Below, piece by piece: positions 19,346 through 27,474 of a DNA stretch of 64,000 nt. The translations under genes and the position numbers were made by a program. Position 1 is the first letter of the stretch; each line of letters begins with the position of its first letter. This DNA comes from Streptomyces cellulosae (GTDB taxonomy: Bacteria > Actinomycetota > Actinomycetes > Streptomycetales > Streptomycetaceae), in contig NZ_JOEV01000020.1 in the NCBI RefSeq assembly GCF_000721105.1, positions 62,001 through 126,000 on the forward strand, read 5' to 3'. The notes under the pieces were generated by a model, which was given only the letters and a program-made list of their open reading frames with translations, was not told where the DNA came from and did not search any database.

Positions 19346-19386
19346 CTCCCGTGGGCCGCTGCCATGACGGTGGCGGCCCGCGGGAG
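19346..19386 (+). terminator. Terminator after the arabinofuranosidase gene
   Basis: A 14-bp stem (19346-19359 with 19373-19386, one G-T pair), 7 bases after the stop. It may also stop the convergent KSIII-like gene. Confidence 0.75.
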
Positions 19387-19466
19387 GCGATCACCGGGCG
19401 AAGCGGCTCCGGGCCGTGCGCACGCCTTCGGCCAGCATGTCCACCTCGACCGACCCCACCGCCGGC

Positions 19467-20504
19467 TCAGGCACCCGGACCGCGGGAGACCAGCAGGGCG
19501 GACCAGGTGAAGCCGGCGCCCGCACTGATCACCACGGCGTACTCGCCGGGATCGAGGAAGTCGCCGCGGATCAGGTCCTGCAGGCTGGCTGTCGTGTCGC
19601 CCGCGCCCAGGTGGCCGGTGTCCCTGCCGAAGTCCAGGAGCTCCGCCCGCAGTGTCGCCGCCAGGGCGGGGCGGTAGGCGAAGTCCAGGGTCTTGCGGCC
19701 CAGCCGGGGCATCACCACACAGCGCAGCCGCGGATCGTCCGGGGTCAGGTCGCCCTCGGCCAGACAGCCGAGCACCACGTGCTCCAGTCGGGCGCGGCTG
19801 ATCTTGGCGAAGGTCTCCATCCCCCCTTCGGCCAGGAAGGCCTTCTTCGTGCGGCGGATATCGACGTGCGAACTCAGCGAGAGCGGCGCCGGGCTGAACG
19901 GGTCAGAACCCCGGTGCATGCGTTCCAGCTCCACCGCGGCAACCGTGCTGATCGAGTGCAGCACCAGGTCGGCCGGGCGGGTGTCGAGCGGGTGCACCAG
20001 CAGGGCCGTGGCGCCGTCGCCGTAGGCGATGCCGTAGTCGGCGCGCCAGCGCTGGAATCCCGGCTCGACGAAACGGTCGCCGGTGGTGACCATGGCGCAG
20101 TCCGTGGTGGGGTCCGCCAGGAGACGGGCGACCGCCATGTCGATGGCCATGGCGCCGCCGTTGCACACCTGCTGGATTCCCAGAGGCAGGGCACGGGACA
20201 GGCGCAGCCGATCCGCGATGAAATGGCCCGGTGACCAGAGGTCGTGGCCCTGGTAGTGAATCCAGGAATGCAGCAGGAGACCGACCGATTCGTGCGGCGT
20301 ACCGGTCACCGCCAGTGCGGCCCGGCCGGCGTGCACGGCCATCTCCGGGCCGGAGAGTGAGGACACCGGAAGGCCGCTGTGTCCGAGTTCGTTGGCGGTT
20401 TCCGCGTCGATGAGTCCATTCCGCACCGCTTCGTCGGTGGAACAGATACCTTCGGGCGTCCAGAGCGCCGGACCGGACAGACCTATGGGCCGCGCCACGC
20501 GCAT
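19467..20504 (-). CDS. KSIII-like acyltransferase/ketosynthase homologue 1
   Basis: 345 residues of thiolase fold. The nucleophile region 'GIQQVCNGGAMAIDMA' keeps Cys114. Where FabH has its catalytic His (VFHQPNTRM), this protein reads 'VVMPRLGRKTL', and where FabH has GNT it reads 'GHLGAGD'. This is the pattern of KSIII-like proteins such as the CerJ/ChlB/DpsC group, which transfer acyl groups or choose starters rather than extend chains. Paralogous to the product of 29731-30771. The ATG at 20504 follows GGGGGAAG. It lies 37 bases after marR and is probably co-transcribed with it. Confidence 0.85.
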   Translation of the reverse strand: MRVARPIGLSGPALWTPEGICSTDEAVRNGLIDAETANELGHSGLPVSSLSGPEMAVHAGRAALAVTGTPHESVGLLLHSWIHYQGHDLWSPGHFIADRLRLSRALPLGIQQVCNGGAMAIDMAVARLLADPTTDCAMVTTGDRFVEPGFQRWRADYGIAYGDGATALLVHPLDTRPADLVLHSISTVAAVELERMHRGSDPFSPAPLSLSSHVDIRRTKKAFLAEGGMETFAKISRARLEHVVLGCLAEGDLTPDDPRLRCVVMPRLGRKTLDFAYRPALAATLRAELLDFGRDTGHLGAGDTTASLQDLIRGDFLDPGEYAVVISAGAGFTWSALLVSRGPGA

Positions 20505-20541
20505 GAACACTTCCCCCGTTTTTCGTCAGCTGGGCTCTTGC

Positions 20542-20982
20542 TCAACTTTCAAGCGCTTTGACCGCGCGCTCGAGGTAATCCCGGAAATGACTGAGTTCCG
20601 CCGCCGTGAACGAGTCGGTAAGCACCTGCTCCACGCCCAGCGCGGCCTGGTCCGCCTTCTTCAGTACCGTCCGCCCCGTGCGGGTGAGGCGGGTCACCAG
20701 AACTTTTTGGTGCAGGTCCGACGGCGTCCGTTCGATCAAACCCTTGCCCACCAGATTGGACAAGACGGTGGACATGGTCTGCGGAGTGACCTGACATTCG
20801 CGCGCGAGCTGAGCCGCCGACATCTCACTGAATTGCGAGAGCGTGTAGAGCGCCACGTACTGCGGCACGGTCAGCTCGAATTCACGCAGCACCTGCGATT
20901 TGCGGCTGATCAAGGCCTGTTCGGCGCGCTTGATCACATGCCCCAGACGACTGACCTCACCGTCGGTCGTTTTCTTGACCAT
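20542..20982 (-). CDS. MarR-family regulator
   Basis: 146 residues. The winged helix spans about 35-105 ('LTVPQYVALYTLSQFSEMSAAQLARECQVTPQTMSTVLSNLVGKGLIERTP') with the Asp/Arg wing 'LVTRLTRTGRTVL'; the flanking helices dimerise. GAGAGG precedes the ATG. Its own promoter carries a 17-bp motif that recurs before the exporter gene at 33255, so it is the likely local repressor of efflux and self. The ligand could be the cluster product. Confidence 0.92.
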   Translation of the reverse strand: MVKKTTDGEVSRLGHVIKRAEQALISRKSQVLREFELTVPQYVALYTLSQFSEMSAAQLARECQVTPQTMSTVLSNLVGKGLIERTPSDLHQKVLVTRLTRTGRTVLKKADQAALGVEQVLTDSFTAAELSHFRDYLERAVKALES

Positions 20983-21014
20983 GCGCCATCCTCTCAGTTG
21001 CATCAGTACTCTTC

Positions 21015-21037
21015 CATGAATCAGAGATCGATGTCAA
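21015..21037 (-). promoter_or_regulatory. marR promoter with candidate MarR operator
   Basis: On the minus strand TTGACA (21037-21032) is followed directly by TCGATCTCTGATTCATG (21031-21015), which fills the 17-base spacer up to the -10 region. The same sequence with two changes is found at 33181-33197. Binding there would block RNA polymerase. Confidence 0.55.
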
Positions 21038-21072
21038 AGGTCGGGGTGCGTCGGGGCGGCCCGGCAAAGGAA

Positions 21073-21106
21073 ACCGGGCTCCGTCCAGTACTGGACGGAG
21101 CCCGGT
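21073..21106. terminator. 34-bp perfect palindrome, probable terminator
   Basis: A perfect 34-bp palindrome centred on AGTACT, with arms starting ACCGGGCTCCGTCCAG, lies 17 bases beyond the thioesterase stop. Position suggests it ends the main operon and insulates marR; a protein-binding role is possible. Confidence 0.65.
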
Positions 21107-21123
21107 CTCGGGGGCGGCGGGCA

Positions 21124-21579
21124 TCAGGCGACGCGCGATGCCCGCACCCGTCTCCGAGCCCTGCTCACGGCGCACGTCAACCGGGCCGAGCAGGTGCGGC
21201 GGCCGCGGTCGTCGGTGATGACGATGTCGTACGTGGCGCTGTTCGTGCCCCGGTGCTGCGGTGTGCAGGTACCCGTCAGCAGGCCGTCGCGCGCGCCTCG
21301 ATGGTGGGTACAGGACAGCTCCGTGCCGACGGCCATACCGCCGGGGCCGGCGTACAGCATGGCGGCCACAGAGCCGAGAGTCTCAACGAGCACGGCGTTG
21401 GCGCCGCCGTGGACAAGGCCGATGGGCTGGCGGTTGCCGGCCACCGGCATGGTGCCGATCACCAGGTCGGGTTCCAGGGTCACCAGCTCGATGCCGAGCC
21501 GTGAGACCAACTGCTCGTCGACGTAGTCGGGCAGCACCTCGTAGGGGCCCAGGCGCGGCAGTGGGTTCTTCGCGGTCAA
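21124..21579 (-). CDS. PaaI/YdiI-type hotdog thioesterase
   Basis: 151 residues. The hotdog motif 'GLVHGGANAVLVETLGSVAAML' contains the HGG and catalytic Glu of the PaaI/EntH/MenI group. These cleave aryl- or acyl-CoA/ACP thioesters. In this cluster it could release the chain from the ACP or edit stalled intermediates. It lies 24 bases after the SARP stop and ends in the 34-bp palindrome. Confidence 0.88.
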   Translation of the reverse strand: MTAKNPLPRLGPYEVLPDYVDEQLVSRLGIELVTLEPDLVIGTMPVAGNRQPIGLVHGGANAVLVETLGSVAAMLYAGPGGMAVGTELSCTHHRGARDGLLTGTCTPQHRGTNSATYDIVITDDRGRRTCSARLTCAVSRARRRVRASRVA

Positions 21580-21603
21580 AACTCGGGTCCTCTCCTATCG
21601 GGA

Positions 21604-22416
21604 TCAGGCGGCGACGCCCGACCAGGCCGCGAGTCCGACCGTCCGCGGCAGGTGCAGCGACGCGTCGGAGCTGAGCACGGCCTGGTGGAGCTGCATGAGC
21701 GCCGGTGAGGGGTCGAGACCGAGCTCGTCCACCAGGCGCGCGCGCAGGTTCTGGAAGGTGATCAGCGCCTCCGGCCGACGTCCGCACCGGTACAGCGCGA
21801 GCATCAGATGTCCGTGCAGGTTCTCGTGCAGGGGGTACGCGGAGGTCAGCTCGACCAACTGGCTCACCACCTCGTGGTGGTCACCCAGACGGAGGGCCGC
21901 GACGACCCGGTGCTCATGGCAGCACAGGCGGCACTCCTCCAGACGTGCCACCTGGCCCTGAAGGATCCTCCCGGCCTCCACATTGGCCAAGGCCGGCCCG
22001 CGCCACATGGACAGCGCACGAGAAATGAGGCGAAGCCCCTCCTCGTCGTCTCCGCTGCGTACCGCGGCTTTTCCCAGATTGCCGGTCTCGACGTATTCCA
22101 GAACGTCGAGCTGATCCGCGCCCACATGGAGGGCATACCCGCCGGTCTCGGTGACAAGAATCTTCTCGGCCACCACATCGACTTCGACCTCTAATGCCGT
22201 GGCAAGGATTTTGCGCAATTGCCCCACATAGGTCTGGATGGTGGTGGTGGCGGAGCGCGGCGGGTCGTCCCACAGTTCACGGGCGATGGATGTGATGGGA
22301 ATCAGCTGGCCCGGATGTGTGGCCAGCAGGGCCAGGACCTGGCGCGGCTTGGGTGCGACCTGTACTGGTACGGAGTTCCTGTCCAGTATGGTGAGCGGCC
22401 CGAGAATGCTTATCAA
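21604..22416 (-). CDS. SARP-family pathway activator (TTG start, TTA codon)
   Basis: 270 residues. The OmpR-like N-terminal domain ('ISILGPLTILDRNSVPV' to about 100, 'PITSIARELWDDPPRSATTTIQTYVGQLRKIL') is followed by the bacterial transcriptional activation domain ('RLEECRLCCHEHRVVAALRLGDHHEVVSQL...HLMLALYRCGRRPEAL'), the length of AfsR/DnrI/RedD-type SARPs. The start is set at TTG 22416 because 'LISILGPL' is the family N-terminus and AAGGGGG lies just upstream. An ATG at 22488 would add a non-homologous tail. Leu codon 75 (22194-22192) is TTA. Probable activator of the afsA-like operon. Confidence 0.9.
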   Translation of the reverse strand: MISILGPLTILDRNSVPVQVAPKPRQVLALLATHPGQLIPITSIARELWDDPPRSATTTIQTYVGQLRKILATALEVEVDVVAEKILVTETGGYALHVGADQLDVLEYVETGNLGKAAVRSGDDEEGLRLISRALSMWRGPALANVEAGRILQGQVARLEECRLCCHEHRVVAALRLGDHHEVVSQLVELTSAYPLHENLHGHLMLALYRCGRRPEALITFQNLRARLVDELGLDPSPALMQLHQAVLSSDASLHLPRTVGLAAWSGVAA

Positions 22417-22420
22417 GTTT

Positions 22421-22441
22421 CCCCCTTGCTTTCGAAGGGGG
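22421..22441 (-). promoter_or_regulatory. Hairpin over the SARP ribosome-binding site
   Basis: On the minus strand CCCCCTT (22441-22435) can pair with AAGGGGG (22427-22421) across a 7-base loop. AAGGGGG is the Shine-Dalgarno of the TTG start five bases downstream, so the hairpin would hide it. The remaining bases up to 22557 include a GGGAA-ATA-TTCCC type repeat near 22466-22478 but no gene. Confidence 0.5.
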
Positions 22442-22557
22442 TGGTGGATGCACTCATGCGCGCGGGAAATATTCCCGATTTCAGGCATAACTGCGCCCTG
22501 CCTAACCCCCGAGCCGTCAACTTAGCACGGCCGGGGGAAGGCCCCCTGTGGGGCACC

Positions 22558-23499
22558 TCACAGTGCGGGGTCAATCATGGGCAAAGGATCAATCGTGAGC
22601 ACGATTTTCCCTCGCCCATGATTTGTCTGGAGAAGCCGGAGTGCCTCGTTCGCTTCTTCCAGGGGATATGTCCTCGTCACGGTGATCTTCACCGTCCCCG
22701 CCTCCACCATGGCCGCCAGCCGGCTCAAGTCGGTGCCGTCCGGACGGACGAACAGATGCCGTCCGCCGGCCTCCGGGGCCATGGGCGAGATGGAGGCCAG
22801 CCGGCCGCCGGGGGCCAGCAACTTCGGCGACAGCTCCAGGGTGTCGCCGCCCACGAGGTCCAGTACCGCGTCCACGCCCCCGGGTGCCAGGGCCCGCACC
22901 CGGTCGGCCAGGCCCTCGCCGTACGCGATCGGCTCGGCTCCGAGTGAGTGCAGGTACTCGTGGTTGCCCGCGCCGGCCGTGCCGATGATCCGGGCGCCAA
23001 ACGCCTTCGCCACCTGGACCGCGACCGACCCCACGCCGCCCGCGGCGGCATGCACCAGCAGGGTGTCCCCCGATCCCACGCCCAGCAGACGGACGGCCTG
23101 ATACGCCGTCATGCCGGCGGCGGGTAGCGCCGCGGCCTCCAGCCAGCTCAACCCGGTCGGCTTGAGCGCGAGTTCACGCGCGGGCACGGCGACGAGCTCG
23201 GCGTACGTGCCACGGCCCACGAAATCCTCGCGATGGTATGCGATGACCTCGTCGCCGACGGCGAACTCCGTCACGGATGTCCCGACCTGCTCGACTACGC
23301 CGGCGACGTCCCATCCGAGCACGAACGGGAACCGCGCCTCGTAGCGGCCCTCCAGGGCGCCCCCGGCCGACTTCCAGTCCGCCGGGTTGACCCCGGTGGC
23401 CTTCTGTCGGACCAGTACCTGGTCGGGTCCCATCAGCGGTTCGGGCAGGTCCATCAGGCGTGGTTCGTCGCCGTAGCGATCGATGGCGATGGCTTTCAC
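22558..23499 (-). CDS. Zinc-independent MDR/quinone-reductase-like NADP oxidoreductase
   Basis: 313 residues, GTG start. GroES-like half ('VLVRQKATGVNPADWKSAGG', 'FPFVLGWDVAGVVEQVG') then a Rossmann half with 'LLVHAAAGGVGSVAVQVAKAFGA' (NADPH site). Catalytic and structural Zn cysteines are absent, as in QOR and enoyl reductases. Candidate roles in the cluster are enoyl-ACP reduction or reduction of a butenolide double bond; neither is proven. Confidence 0.87.
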   Translation of the reverse strand: MKAIAIDRYGDEPRLMDLPEPLMGPDQVLVRQKATGVNPADWKSAGGALEGRYEARFPFVLGWDVAGVVEQVGTSVTEFAVGDEVIAYHREDFVGRGTYAELVAVPARELALKPTGLSWLEAAALPAAGMTAYQAVRLLGVGSGDTLLVHAAAGGVGSVAVQVAKAFGARIIGTAGAGNHEYLHSLGAEPIAYGEGLADRVRALAPGGVDAVLDLVGGDTLELSPKLLAPGGRLASISPMAPEAGGRHLFVRPDGTDLSRLAAMVEAGTVKITVTRTYPLEEANEALRLLQTNHGRGKIVLTIDPLPMIDPAL

Positions 23500-23539
23500 G
23501 CGTCGGGGCGCCTTTCGCTCTGCGGACGGTCGCTGCGGG

Positions 23540-23929
23540 TCACTGGTGGCTGGAGGAGTGCGGACGGATCACGTAGACGATCCGGTCGGGAGCGTCGGCG
23601 GGTGGGCCGTCCAGCTCCAGCCCGTAGCGTTCCGCGAGTTCGCTGAAGAACGCGCCCGTCGGGTCGGGGTCGATGCGCTCGACCGTGCCGCGCAGCTCCA
23701 CGTACCGGTAGGGCTGGTCCGGGTCGTTGATGGAGACGGAGACCTCCGGATTCGCCTGTACGTTGCGGTACTTGTAGCGCGTGGTGGTGTTCGTGAAGCG
23801 GATGAACTCGCCGTCCCACGCGAACCACATCGGGTTGACCTGGGGTCGGCCGTCGGGCCTGATCGTGGCCAGATGAGCGAAGAGCGGACGCTCCAGCAGA
23901 TCCTCGTAGCCCTTCGGGACGATCGTCAT
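23540..23929 (-). CDS. PPOX/split-barrel F420- or FMN-dependent oxidoreductase
   Basis: 129 residues: 'LLERPLFAHLATIRPDGRPQVNPMWFAWDGEFIRFTNTTTRYKYRNVQANPEVSVSI' is the FDOR-B/PNPOx-like split barrel, of the size that binds F420 or FMN as a dimer. Streptomycetes use such enzymes for ene or enone reductions, so it could reduce a ring or chain double bond here. GAAGGAGA lies before the ATG. The 63 bases upstream hold inverted repeats (ATCAGT 23952-23957 with ACTGAT 23971-23976; TCAA 23964 with TTGA 23979) that could be an internal operator. Confidence 0.85.
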   Translation of the reverse strand: MTIVPKGYEDLLERPLFAHLATIRPDGRPQVNPMWFAWDGEFIRFTNTTTRYKYRNVQANPEVSVSINDPDQPYRYVELRGTVERIDPDPTGAFFSELAERYGLELDGPPADAPDRIVYVIRPHSSSHQ

Positions 23930-23992
23930 GGTTCTCCTTCGATTCGGGGGCATCAGTTAAATGTCAATGTACTGATTCTTGACAGGGCAACA

Positions 23993-25645
23993 CTAGCTAT
24001 CAGTGGTGCGGTGGTGCCACGTCCCCGCGACAACCGGCCGGAACAGGCGGGACAGTTCGGCCCGAACCGCCGCGTGGTCGGCCTCCGCGACGTGCAGGGC
24101 GACGTAGTTGTCGGGACGCACCAGGGACAGCCGTACCCCGCCCCGCCCGCCGTCCCGCAACCGCGGCACGACCCCCGCCACCGACAGCCGGTCCCGGCGC
24201 ACATCCAGCAGCCGCACGTCGAGGACGTCCTCGAGCTCGCGGCCGGCCCACTCCAGAAGGTCCAGGGTTTCCCGCCGGACACCCCCGGCGCCGCTCACCA
24301 GCAGAGTGTGCCGCAGATCGCTCAGTGCCGAGCGCAGCGGAATCCGGCGGTGGGCCACGTCGTCCCACACAGTGGCGCCGGGCACCAGCGCGCCGAGCGT
24401 CATGCGGTCGTGCCGCACCAGCGGCGGACGCCCGCTGCCGGGCACCGACGCGTACACCGTGCGCAGTCCGGCCAGCCAGGGCAGGTAGGCGAGGTCCTGC
24501 AGGCGCAGTGCGGACGCCGTCCGCACCGCGGTGTCCCGCGCCAGCTTCTGGGACGGCTTGGTCAGCATCCACAGTCTGGTCTGCGTGCCCGCCTGCCGCA
24601 CCACGGCACGGGCGACCTGCCCGCGCTCCTCCTCGTACGCGTCCAGCACGTCCGCGTCGACCTGCCGGTGCCACACCAGCGCCAGCCGCCAGGCCAGGTT
24701 GTGCGCGTCCGCGACCCCGGTGTTCAGGCCCTGGCCCCCGGCCGGGCTGTGGATGTGCGCGGCGTCGCCCACCAGGAACACCCGCCCCGACCGGGTGCGT
24801 TCCGCGTGCCGGGCGTGGACGCTGAACACGCTGACCCAGTCCGGGTCACGCAACGTCAGCCCGCCCGGCCCCCGCTCGTCGACCAGGGCCTGCACGGTGG
24901 CCAGGTCCACCTGGTCCCGCTGGAGCCCGGGCGGACCGGACGTGAAGACCCGCCAGCGTCCGGACGGCAGCCCGCACGCGACGAGGATGCCCTTGTCGGA
25001 GCAGAAGTAGTGGGTGACGTCGTGGTCCAGCGACGTGTCGAGGTGGATGTCCGCCACCACGAACGGAATCGGGTACGTCGCTCCTTCGAACGGGATGCCG
25101 AGCAGGTCGCGCACCCGGCTGCTCGCGCCGTCGGCTCCCACCACGTACGCGAACTCCTCGCGCCGCTCGGTGCCGACCGCGTCCCGCATCAGGGCCTTGA
25201 CCCCGCCCTCGTCCTGTTCCAGGTGGAGCAGCTCGGTGCCCCACTCCACCCAGCCGCCGTACCCCTCGAACGCGGTGCGGATCACTTCCTCCACGTCCGG
25301 CTGCGGCAGGACCGAGGGCCGCACCTCGGGGCGGAACCGGATGTCGGCGATGACCCGGCCCCGGGAGTAGTACCGCATCCCGGACTGCGGCAGGCCGTGC
25401 GCGGACCGGTGCGCCAGGCCGCCCAGCCGGTCCAGCAGCTCCAAGGTGCGCGGCCACACGCCGAGCGCCTTCGACAGCGGGCTCGGCCCCTCCGCCCGGT
25501 CCACGCACCGCACCGGCACACCCCGGCGGGCCAGTTCCACCGCCGCCATCAGGCCGGACGGACCGGCACCGACGACCAGCACAGGGCGTTGCTCGCGGGC
25601 CGCCGCGGCCGCTCTCGCGGCCCGCCCCGAGTTCATGTCCCTCAC
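23993..25645 (-). CDS. FAD-dependent aromatic hydroxylase-type monooxygenase
   Basis: About 550 residues. GxGxxG FAD motif 'VLVVGAGPSGLMAAVELARRG', DG motif 'VVGADGASSRVRDLLGI' and GD motif 'FLVGDAAHIHSPAGGQGLNTG' place it in the p-hydroxybenzoate hydroxylase/MhpA/RdmE group. These use NAD(P)H and O2 to hydroxylate, epoxidise or cleave. The start is set at GTG 25645, giving the GTGA overlap seen elsewhere in this operon; GTG 25651 and ATG 25636 are alternatives. It is the only obvious oxygenase of the cluster. Confidence 0.9.
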   Translation of the reverse strand: MRDMNSGRAARAAAAAREQRPVLVVGAGPSGLMAAVELARRGVPVRCVDRAEGPSPLSKALGVWPRTLELLDRLGGLAHRSAHGLPQSGMRYYSRGRVIADIRFRPEVRPSVLPQPDVEEVIRTAFEGYGGWVEWGTELLHLEQDEGGVKALMRDAVGTERREEFAYVVGADGASSRVRDLLGIPFEGATYPIPFVVADIHLDTSLDHDVTHYFCSDKGILVACGLPSGRWRVFTSGPPGLQRDQVDLATVQALVDERGPGGLTLRDPDWVSVFSVHARHAERTRSGRVFLVGDAAHIHSPAGGQGLNTGVADAHNLAWRLALVWHRQVDADVLDAYEEERGQVARAVVRQAGTQTRLWMLTKPSQKLARDTAVRTASALRLQDLAYLPWLAGLRTVYASVPGSGRPPLVRHDRMTLGALVPGATVWDDVAHRRIPLRSALSDLRHTLLVSGAGGVRRETLDLLEWAGRELEDVLDVRLLDVRRDRLSVAGVVPRLRDGGRGGVRLSLVRPDNYVALHVAEADHAAVRAELSRLFRPVVAGTWHHRTTDS

Positions 25646-26382
25646 GCCCACAGCAACCCTCCATTGACTTCCAGCACGTGGCCGTTGACGTACGAACCCT
25701 CGTCGGACGCGAGGAACACCGCCGCCGCGCCGATCTCCCGCCCATGACCCAGCCGGCCCAGCAGGATCCGCTTGCGGTAGGTCTCCCAGACGCGCTCGTT
25801 GGCCGCCACGTCCTTGCCCATCCCCGCGTCGACATAGCCCGGAGCCACGCAGTTGACCGTGATGCCCTTCGGCGCCAGCTCCGCGGCGGCCGTCCGGCTG
25901 AACATCTCGACCGCCGCCTTGCTCGCCGAGTAGGCCGCGGCGCCCGCCGCCACCCGCGAGGCCAGACAGGACGAGATGTTGATGATCCGGCCACCGCCCT
26001 GCTCCGTCATCCGCCGCGCCGCCGCCCGGGTACCGAGGAACACACCGGTGAGATTGGTGGCGATCGTGGCGTTCCAGTCCTCGTCGGTGAGCCGGGAGAT
26101 CTTGCCGTCCCGGCTCACGCCCGCGTTGGACACCATCACGTCGACCCGGCCGAACGCGGCGACGGCGGCGTCCAGCAGTTCCTCGACGGACCGCGGATCG
26201 GTGACGTCCAGTTCCTGGTACAGCATCCGCCCGGGATACTCGTCCGCCAGCTCCTTGATGTCGTACGGATTCCTTGCGGCGCAGACCACGTGCGCGCCCT
26301 CCGCCAGGAAGCTCTCCGCCATCGACCGGCCCAGGCCCCGGGTCCCCCCGGTGACCACGACCGTCTTGTCGCGCAGTCGCAT
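25642..26382 (-). CDS. Short-chain dehydrogenase/reductase
   Basis: 246 residues. TGxxxGxG as 'VTGGTRGLGRSMAE', 'VSNAG', catalytic Ser in 'INISSCLAS' and 'YSASKAAVEMF' (YxxxK), then 'NCVAPGYVDAGM'. A second SDR besides the FabG-like one, so probably a tailoring ketoreductase or alcohol dehydrogenase. GTGA overlap with the monooxygenase gene downstream; 25 bases after the FabH-like stop. Confidence 0.92.
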   Translation of the reverse strand: MRLRDKTVVVTGGTRGLGRSMAESFLAEGAHVVCAARNPYDIKELADEYPGRMLYQELDVTDPRSVEELLDAAVAAFGRVDVMVSNAGVSRDGKISRLTDEDWNATIATNLTGVFLGTRAAARRMTEQGGGRIINISSCLASRVAAGAAAYSASKAAVEMFSRTAAAELAPKGITVNCVAPGYVDAGMGKDVAANERVWETYRKRILLGRLGHGREIGAAAVFLASDEGSYVNGHVLEVNGGLLWA

Positions 26383-26407
26383 GATGCGCCCTCTTCTCCC
26401 TTGTCCC

Positions 26408-27391
26408 TCAGTACCAGACCAGGACGGCCGCTCCGACCGTCATGCCGCCGCCGATCGAGGCCAGCAGGATCCGCTCACCGCGCTGGAACGGCCGTTCGGT
26501 GTGCGCCGCGTGCAGCGTCAGAGGCACGGAGGCGGCGGCGGTGTTGCCCAGGTGGGGCGCGGTCATCGCGAAACGGTCCAGTGGCGCGCCCAGCCGCTCC
26601 GCGAGCGCCTCCAGCATGCGGGTGTTGGGCTGGTGGAACACGAAACGGTCGATGTCCCCCACACCCATCCCGCAGTCGCCGAGGGTCTGTTCCAGCAGCT
26701 TCGGCAACTCGTCCATCGCGTAGTCGCGCACCGCGCGGCCGTCCATCCGGAACAGGTGGTCGCCCGCCGCGACCGCCCGGTCGTCCAGCGGGATCCTGGT
26801 GCCGCCCGCCGCCACGCCCACGTACTCGCGGAACTCGCCATGAGTCGCCAGCCGCGACGCCAGCAGCCCGTACCCCTCCGGGACCTCGCCGAGCAGGACG
26901 GCGCCGGCTCCGTCACCGAACAGGCTGACCGTCCTGCGGTCCCGCCGGTTCATGATGCGCGAGAACATGTCCGCGCCCACGACCAGCGCGTACCCCCCGT
27001 CCCGGTCCCCGGCCAGCAGCCGCTCGGCGACCACCATCGAGTACAGGAAGCCGCTGCACACCGCGTTGAGGTCGAACGCGGGCACCGGACCGAGCCCCAG
27101 CCGGTCCTGCACGACGGCCGCCGTCGACGGCTGCGGGCTGTCCGGGGTGCACGTGCCGACCACCAGGGCGCGCAGCCGCGCGGCCGCCTCCGGGACCGCG
27201 GCCAGGGCCTGGTGCGCCGCCGGCACCGCCAGATCGGAGGTGGCCGTTCCGTCCGGCGCGTACCGGCGTTCCTCGATACCCGTCCGTTCGCCGACCCACT
27301 GCGGTGTGACGTCGGCCCAGCGGGCTATGTCGTCGTTGGTGACAATCGTCGGCGGGACGTGTGCCCCGATGCCGACCACGCCTATGGGCAT
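26408..27391 (-). CDS. FabH-type beta-ketoacyl-ACP synthase III
   Basis: 327 residues with an intact triad: Cys112 ('DLNAVCSGFLYS'), His253 ('FVFHQPNTRM') and Asn283 ('LGNTAAAS'). It should condense an acyl-CoA starter with malonyl-ACP to make a 3-ketoacyl-ACP. The start ATG gives MPIGVVGIGAHVPP, the normal FabH N-terminus. Dedicated copies in natural-product clusters set the starter unit. It follows the FabG-like gene by 83 bases. Confidence 0.93.
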   Translation of the reverse strand: MPIGVVGIGAHVPPTIVTNDDIARWADVTPQWVGERTGIEERRYAPDGTATSDLAVPAAHQALAAVPEAAARLRALVVGTCTPDSPQPSTAAVVQDRLGLGPVPAFDLNAVCSGFLYSMVVAERLLAGDRDGGYALVVGADMFSRIMNRRDRRTVSLFGDGAGAVLLGEVPEGYGLLASRLATHGEFREYVGVAAGGTRIPLDDRAVAAGDHLFRMDGRAVRDYAMDELPKLLEQTLGDCGMGVGDIDRFVFHQPNTRMLEALAERLGAPLDRFAMTAPHLGNTAAASVPLTLHAAHTERPFQRGERILLASIGGGMTVGAAVLVWY

Positions 27392-27474
27392 GGTGATCCC
27401 CTCGTTCTGTGTGCGGTGCTGAATCGGGTGACCCCGCTCCTCGGCGGCCTCGGCGGCCCCGGCGGGCAGCGGAG

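Noticed and set aside
22417..22488. ATG at 22488 as the SARP start
   Set aside because: The extra 24 residues are unlike SARP N-termini, and the TTG at 22416 has the Shine-Dalgarno and the conserved ISILGPL beginning.
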